Assembly (NCBI GenBank): GCA_016280525.1
Contig: JAEEGW010000130.1
Span: 1 to 10,145 of the forward strand
Reading direction: 5' to 3'
Source: Clostridiales bacterium
GTDB taxonomy: Bacteria > Bacillota > Clostridia > Oscillospirales > CAG-272
Length of the DNA: 10,145 nucleotides
Below are positions 6,228-10,145 of the stretch, one piece after another; the first letter of the stretch is position 1, and the number at the start of each line of letters is the position of its first letter. The position numbers were made by a program, and so were the translations under genes. The notes below the pieces were generated by a model. It did not search any database. It was not told the DNA's origin and saw only the letters and a program-made list of their open reading frames with translations.

Positions 6228-7349
6228 TCAGTCAAGTAAAACTTTGCAGACCGTGTCAACGTCCTCTTCTCTCAGATACGGGTGCATGGGTAAAGACAGA
6301 CAAAGCTTTGTCGCTTTTATTGTGTTCTGATACATGGAATCGTCTAAGTTCATCCATTTGTACGCCTGCTGCTGATGCAGTCCGCGCGGATAGTAGATCA
6401 TGGACGGGATGTTGTTTTCTTTTAGCTTTTCTCTTATGTTATCGCGCTCTTCCGCGCTCTTTGTAAGTATGGTGTACTGCGCCCAGGAAGAAACGTAACC
6501 GTCCGGGACCGACGGCGTCACGAACCTGTCTTCAAGCCTTTTCGTATACCAACCGGCGACGCGGTTCACGTCGTCTATCTCATGCTCGACAAAAGCCTTG
6601 AATTTCGGCAGAAGGATCGCCGCCTGAAGCGTATCGAGACGGCTGTTCATGCCTATCTCGCGGTTGTCGTACTTGTCCGTCGGGCTCTTGCCCTGCGCGC
6701 GGAGGCTCCGCAGTCTTGCGTCCACCTCATCGTCGTCCGTGAATATCGCGCCGCCGTCGCCGTAGCAGCCGAGCGGCTTTGCCGGGAAAAACGACGTTGT
6801 GGATATATCGCCGAACGAGCAGGCGAGCTTTCCGCGTATGCTGCCGCCAAAGCCCTGCGCTCCGTCCTCCAGCACTTTAAGCCCGTACTTTTCGGCTATC
6901 GGCAGGATCTTATCGTAATCCGCGGGCTGACCGAAAAGATCGACGGGAACGATGACCTTCGGTTTAAGTTTTCCCTCTGCAAGCACTCTTTTTATCTGTT
7001 CTTCAAGCGCCTGCGGGCTCATGTTGAACGTGTTTAAATCTATATCCACGAGCACGGGCGTCGCGCCTAAAATGGAGCTTGTGCCGGCTGATGCAAAATA
7101 CGTGAAGTCGGACGTGAACACGGCGTCGCCCGGACCTACGCCCCATATCATCAAGGCAAGCTGCAGCGCGTCCGTGCCGTTTGCGCAGGCGACGCAGTGC
7201 TTGCGCCCGACGTACGCCGCGAGTTTTTCCTCAAGCTCGCCGACGGGTTTGCCTAAGATGAAAGCGGAGCTGTCTATAACGGACCGTATTGCCTCGTCTA
7301 TTTCCGGCTGCAGCGCTTTGTACTGCGCCTTCAGATCTCTGAACTGCAT
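6228..7349 (-). CDS. wbpE: PLP-dependent sugar aminotransferase, DegT/DnrJ/EryC1/StrS family (WbpE/WlbC-like)
   Basis: This 373-residue aminotransferase is expected to transfer an amino group from glutamate to C3 of UDP-3-keto-GlcNAcA, giving UDP-GlcNAc3NA. NGTDAL (57-62) forms the phosphate-binding turn, LEDGAQGFGG (160-169) supplies the Asp and Gln that contact the pyridinium ring, and Lys191 in SFFPAKPLGCYGDGGA is the Schiff-base lysine. MNSRLDTLQAAIL is the usual family helix. The N-terminal MQFRDLKAQY and ILGKPVGELEEKLAAYVG match the WbpE/WlbC branch. The ATG follows the acyltransferase stop directly (TAA-ATG) with AGAGGAGA inside the upstream gene's last codons, so translation is coupled. 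In the known pathway this enzyme also regenerates 2-oxoglutarate for the 3-dehydrogenase, in keeping with their co-location. Confidence 0.9.
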   Translation of the reverse strand: MQFRDLKAQYKALQPEIDEAIRSVIDSSAFILGKPVGELEEKLAAYVGRKHCVACANGTDALQLALMIWGVGPGDAVFTSDFTYFASAGTSSILGATPVLVDIDLNTFNMSPQALEEQIKRVLAEGKLKPKVIVPVDLFGQPADYDKILPIAEKYGLKVLEDGAQGFGGSIRGKLACSFGDISTTSFFPAKPLGCYGDGGAIFTDDDEVDARLRSLRAQGKSPTDKYDNREIGMNSRLDTLQAAILLPKFKAFVEHEIDDVNRVAGWYTKRLEDRFVTPSVPDGYVSSWAQYTILTKSAEERDNIREKLKENNIPSMIYYPRGLHQQQAYKWMNLDDSMYQNTIKATKLCLSLPMHPYLREEDVDTVCKVLLD

Positions 7350-7913
7350 TTAAATCTCCTCTAAACCTTTATCTGCCGTTTTGTATCTGCGCCCGCATCC
7401 GGGACAGATCAGATCGCCCGGCAGTATTTTGCCGCATTCGCACGCCCAGCCGCGGTGCTTCGCGGGGACTCCGAGCATAAGCGCGTGGTCCGGCACGTCG
7501 CTCGTTACGACCGCGCCCGCGCCGATCATCGCCCATTTGCCTATCCTGTGTCCGCAGACGACGGTGGCGTTAGCTCCTATTGACGCGCCTTCTTCAACGA
7601 CGGTTTTTTTATAGTTATCGCGGCCTTTCGGGTATTTTGCACGCGGCGTTAGATCGTTCGTAAACACGCAGGACGGACCGCAGAAAACGTAATCTTTCAG
7701 CTCAACTCCCTCGTAAACGGAGACGTTGTTCTGTATTTTTACGCCGTTTCCTATCTTTACGTTGTTTGAGATATTTACGTTTTGTCCGAGAGTACAGTTT
7801 TTTCCTATCACGGCGCCGGACTGGATATGACAGAAATGCCAGATCTTTGTCCCCTCGCCGACGGACGCGCCGTCGTCGACTATACTGCTTTCGTGTACGA
7901 AATAATCGCTCAT
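7350..7913 (-). CDS. wbpD: Left-handed beta-helix N-acetyltransferase with C-terminal zinc ribbon (WbpD/WlbB-like)
   Basis: This 187-residue hexapeptide-repeat acyltransferase is predicted to acetylate the C3 amine of UDP-GlcNAc3NA with acetyl-CoA. The repeats run from about 10 to 148 (IGKNCTLGQNVNISNNVKIGNG and similar) and form a left-handed beta-helix, presumably trimeric. The loop CGPSCVFTNDLTPRA (78-92) is characteristic of the WlbB/WbpD group, where the Asn in FTND has been linked to catalysis. IGAGAVVTSDVPDHALMLGVPA is the usual last coil. After it come CxC (158, 160) and CxxC (170, 173), a probable zinc-binding knuckle, seen in some members. The gene abuts its neighbours on both sides with TAA-ATG junctions. 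The ribosome site lies within the last codons of the dehydrogenase. Confidence 0.9.
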   Translation of the reverse strand: MSDYFVHESSIVDDGASVGEGTKIWHFCHIQSGAVIGKNCTLGQNVNISNNVKIGNGVKIQNNVSVYEGVELKDYVFCGPSCVFTNDLTPRAKYPKGRDNYKKTVVEEGASIGANATVVCGHRIGKWAMIGAGAVVTSDVPDHALMLGVPAKHRGWACECGKILPGDLICPGCGRRYKTADKGLEEI

Positions 7914-8996
7914 TTATCTTTTCCCTTTCTCAAATCTTCCCGCAAAATCAAGCGTGCCGCAATGATCCAAAGGAAGCTTTACCGGGCGGTGCTCCGCGGC
8001 GGATTTATATATGGCTAAAACGAGTTCAAGCGCGCGCTTGCCGGCTTCTCCGTCAACGTACGGCTGCCGTCCCATCTTTATCGCGTCTATCATATCCGCG
8101 TATAACGGCGTGTGGCCGTAGCCGTAGACGTTGGGCGGATTTTCTCCGTACGTCGCCTTTACGTGCGCCGGATCGTCCAGATTATCCGCAAAATTCCATT
8201 CTTCGATTATATTGTCGCTTGTGCCGGCGGCCTTTGCCGTGCCGTTTTCTCCGAATATATAAAGCGTTTCTTCTAAGTTTTTAGGATAAACGTTCGTCGT
8301 GCCCTCGATCAAGCCGTATGAGCCGTTTGAAAATTTCACAAGAGCCATGCCGAGGTCTTCCGCTTCAAGATACGGATGCGCTAACTGATCCGTATAAGCC
8401 ATTACCTCGTCTATTTCGTCGCCCATCATCCAGCGGAGCAGGTCTATATTGTGTATGCACTGATTCATAAGACAGCCGCCGTCCTGCGCCCACGTGCCGC
8501 GCCACGGCGCCTGATCGTAATAGCTTTTGCCGCGGTTCCATCTTATATGCGCCGCGCCGTGCAGAAGCTTCCCGAAACGCCCTTCTTCAAGAGCCTTGCG
8601 GATATACTGCACGGATTTATTGAATCTGTTCTGATGGTTTGCGCAGACAAGCACGCCCTTTTCTTTCGCGGCTTTTATTATCGCGTCCGCGTCGTCGATC
8701 GACAGCGCTATCGGCTTTTCGATAATGACGTTGCACCCGGCCTCTATACAGTCGAGCGCTATCGCGGCGTGCTTGCCGGATTCCGTAGCTATCGCAACGA
8801 GCTCCGGCTTTTCCTTTTGCAGCATTTCTTTGTAGTCCGTATATTTTCTGACGGCGTCAAGCCCGAATTTCCCGGCTTTTTCCTCCATAGCTTCATATAC
8901 GATATCGCACATGCCGACAAATTCAAGTCCGTTGTTTTTTGCCGCCTCTATGTGATTTGGGCTTATACGTCCGCATCCTATAAGTGCATATTTCAT
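7914..8996 (-). CDS. wbpB: Gfo/Idh/MocA oxidoreductase: UDP-GlcNAcA 3-dehydrogenase (WbpB/WlbA-like)
   Basis: This 360-residue NAD-dependent enzyme is expected to oxidise C3 of UDP-GlcNAcA to the ketone that the aminotransferase then uses. GCGRIS (7-12) is the dinucleotide-binding turn and EKPIA (93-97) holds the active-site Lys94. HQNRFN (121-126), RWNRGKSYYDQAPWRGTW (152-169) and the GG....CIHNIDLLRWM stretch with His182 are hallmarks of the WlbA/WbpB subgroup. In that group the cofactor is re-reduced or oxidised with 2-oxoglutarate rather than exchanged freely. I chose the ATG at 8996 (MKYALIG) because it gives a standard ATGA overlap with the epimerase stop and has GGGA about nine bases upstream. 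The ATG at 9008 (MGKKMKYALIG) has no comparable ribosome site but cannot be excluded. Confidence 0.9.
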   Translation of the reverse strand: MKYALIGCGRISPNHIEAAKNNGLEFVGMCDIVYEAMEEKAGKFGLDAVRKYTDYKEMLQKEKPELVAIATESGKHAAIALDCIEAGCNVIIEKPIALSIDDADAIIKAAKEKGVLVCANHQNRFNKSVQYIRKALEEGRFGKLLHGAAHIRWNRGKSYYDQAPWRGTWAQDGGCLMNQCIHNIDLLRWMMGDEIDEVMAYTDQLAHPYLEAEDLGMALVKFSNGSYGLIEGTTNVYPKNLEETLYIFGENGTAKAAGTSDNIIEEWNFADNLDDPAHVKATYGENPPNVYGYGHTPLYADMIDAIKMGRQPYVDGEAGKRALELVLAIYKSAAEHRPVKLPLDHCGTLDFAGRFEKGKR

Positions 8997-10069
8997 CTTT
9001 TTTCCCATTCTTTTATGATCTTGCAGATTTTTTCCGCGGCGTGACCGTCACCGAACGGTTTGTAGTCCGGGTCTATCGTCTGGGTCGCCGAGAGTTTGTT
9101 TAAAATATCGTTATGATCCGCTTTTGCAAGCTGGTTTCTGTTATCCACCATCGTTTCCGGCCAGACGACGTAGTCTAAAACGAACACGCATTGAACTCCC
9201 GCGTAAAACGCCTCGCACTGAAGTCCGCCGGAATCCGTAACTATCTTTTTTGCGTTTTTGGTCAGGTGCACCGAGTCCGAATAACCGACAGGCTGAGTCA
9301 AAATTATATTGTTAAAATGCTCTTTTTCGCATATCCTTACGGCTCTTTCGCGGTTGCGCGGATGCACCGGGTATACGGTCGGCGCGTCAAGGCTGTTCAT
9401 AGCCGTCAGTATTTCAGTAAGCGGCCTGTCGCCGTAAGTGTTTTCCTGACGGTGGCAGGTCATATAGTAATATTCATCGGGGATATTCACGCGGTTTCCG
9501 TTAAAATCAACGATGTTTGATCTGTCCCAGCTCAGATCGGCAAAATGAAGAAACGAATCGTACATTATGTTGCCGACGCAATACGATCTGTCGCCGAGAC
9601 CTTCTTTCTTCAACTTTTCCAAAGCGTCTTCCGTAGCGCAGAAATCAAGGGTCGCAAGATGGTCCGTCGTTATGCGGTTGACCTCTTCCGGATTGTCAAG
9701 CGTGCCGAGACGGTTTCCCGCCTCAACGTGAAATACGGGTATATGCAGCTTGACCGCGGCGAGTCCGCCCGCAAGCGTGGAATTCGTATCTCCGTAAACG
9801 AGAAGCGCGTCCGGGTTTTCCTTTATAAGTATCTCTTCGATGCCGGTGAGCATTTTCGCGGTCATCTGCGCGTGAGTACCTCCGGATATGCCGAGATTGT
9901 AATCAGGCGCGGGAATACCCATTTCTTTAAAGAAAATTTCCGACATATTTTCATCAAAATGCTGGCCCGTGTGAACGAGTATTTCGGTATTCTCTTTTCT
10001 TATCTGCCGTGAGCCCGCCGCCGCTTTTATAAACTGCGGTCTTGCGCCCACTACCGTGACTATTTTCAT
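8993..10069 (-). CDS. wecB: Non-hydrolysing UDP-N-acetylglucosamine 2-epimerase family (WecB/WbpI)
   Basis: This 358-residue GT-B-fold epimerase inverts C2 of a UDP-GlcNAc-type substrate. With the four enzymes that follow it, the most likely substrate is UDP-GlcNAc3NAcA, giving the manno acid as WbpI/WlbD do. Plain UDP-GlcNAc to UDP-ManNAc (WecB/MnaA) is the alternative. Visible motifs are VGARPQFIKAA (7-17, Arg10 and Lys15), HTGQHFDENMSEIFF (33-47), GGTHAQMT (63-70), YGDTNSTLAGG (92-102), HVEAGNR (114-120), NPEEVNR (126-132), CHRQENT (205-211) and TDSGGLQCEA (278-287). HTGQHFD..MSEIFF and GGTHxQMT resemble WbpI more than housekeeping WecB. EAGNR replaces the usual EAGLR. The ATG at 10069 has AGAGGG six bases upstream. 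The gene lies 19 nt after the preceding partial gene and overlaps the next by 4 nt. Confidence 0.88.
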   Translation of the reverse strand: MKIVTVVGARPQFIKAAAGSRQIRKENTEILVHTGQHFDENMSEIFFKEMGIPAPDYNLGISGGTHAQMTAKMLTGIEEILIKENPDALLVYGDTNSTLAGGLAAVKLHIPVFHVEAGNRLGTLDNPEEVNRITTDHLATLDFCATEDALEKLKKEGLGDRSYCVGNIMYDSFLHFADLSWDRSNIVDFNGNRVNIPDEYYYMTCHRQENTYGDRPLTEILTAMNSLDAPTVYPVHPRNRERAVRICEKEHFNNIILTQPVGYSDSVHLTKNAKKIVTDSGGLQCEAFYAGVQCVFVLDYVVWPETMVDNRNQLAKADHNDILNKLSATQTIDPDYKPFGDGHAAEKICKIIKEWEKR

Positions 10070-10088
10070 AAAAACCCTCTCGGCCGGT

Positions 10089-10145
10089 CTATTTTTCCGG
10101 CTTTATAACGCCGTAAAGCTGCTCTGTTACGTTTTTATAATCGAA
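10089..10145 (-). CDS. 3' end of an unidentified gene (partial, cut by window edge)
   Basis: The last 18 codons and the TAG stop (10091-10089) of a - strand reading frame are visible, translating to FDYKNVTEQLYGVIKPEK. It is the only - strand frame open through the edge, since the other two meet stop codons within 20 bases. The tail is in phase with normal protein composition and precedes the epimerase by 19 nt, so it is very likely the preceding gene of the same operon. Many glycosyltransferases and sugar enzymes end in similar amphipathic helices, but 18 residues are not enough to name a family. Confidence 0.6.
   Translation of the reverse strand, partial: FDYKNVTEQLYGVIKPEK

Noticed and set aside
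6197..6259. Longer N-terminus for the UDP-sugar dehydrogenase
   Set aside because: The 21 extra residues are not family-like, would overlap the aminotransferase by 32 nt, and a good ribosome site precedes the ATG at 6196.
10083..10101. GCCGG/CCGGC hairpin between the partial gene and the epimerase
   Set aside because: It has only five base pairs with a nine-base loop and no T-tract directly after the stem in the - direction, so it is too weak to call an attenuator or terminator.

Overview
The window reads as chromosomal DNA from an uncultured, probably gut-associated Clostridia (Bacillota) species. Three things suggest this: Shine-Dalgarno sites of the AAGGAG/GAGGAG type, a near-consensus sigma-A promoter with an extended -10, and an orphan ECF-transporter S component beside a surface-polysaccharide operon. 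The taxonomic guess is inference only.

Layout. Positions 1-565 hold no credible gene. They are a dense mosaic of short hairpins, inverted repeats and a 21-nt tandem repeat. A promoter (566-594) then drives a monocistronic + strand gene for an ECF-type vitamin/precursor transporter S component (625-1203). It converges on a long - strand operon, and the two share one stem-loop (1209-1243) that serves as the operon terminator.

The - strand operon runs from beyond the right edge down to 1223. In transcription order it holds: the last 18 codons of an unidentified gene (10145-10089), a non-hydrolysing UDP-GlcNAc 2-epimerase (WecB/WbpI family), a Gfo/Idh/MocA sugar-nucleotide 3-dehydrogenase (WbpB/WlbA-like), a left-handed beta-helix N-acetyltransferase (WbpD/WlbB-like), a DegT-family PLP aminotransferase (WbpE/WlbC-like), a UDP-GlcNAc 6-dehydrogenase (WbpA-like), a Wzx-type flippase, a GT-B glycosyltransferase and a 'nucleotidyltransferase_5' family protein. 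Genes abut, overlap by 4-26 nt, or are separated by 19-32 nt, so the group reads as a single transcription unit.

How they fit together. The five enzymes match the complete set that in Pseudomonas aeruginosa O5 (wbp) and Bordetella (wlb) turns UDP-GlcNAc into UDP-2,3-diacetamido-2,3-dideoxy-D-mannuronic acid. The steps are 6-oxidation, 3-oxidation, 3-transamination, 3-N-acetylation and 2-epimerisation. The glycosyltransferase would use this or another sugar to build a lipid-linked repeat unit, and the flippase would export it. The initiating transferase, polymerase and remaining glycosyltransferases are not here and should lie to the right. No phage, CRISPR, toxin-antitoxin or clearly new system was found. 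The least explained parts are the palindrome-rich intergenic block and the nucleotidyltransferase at the operon end.
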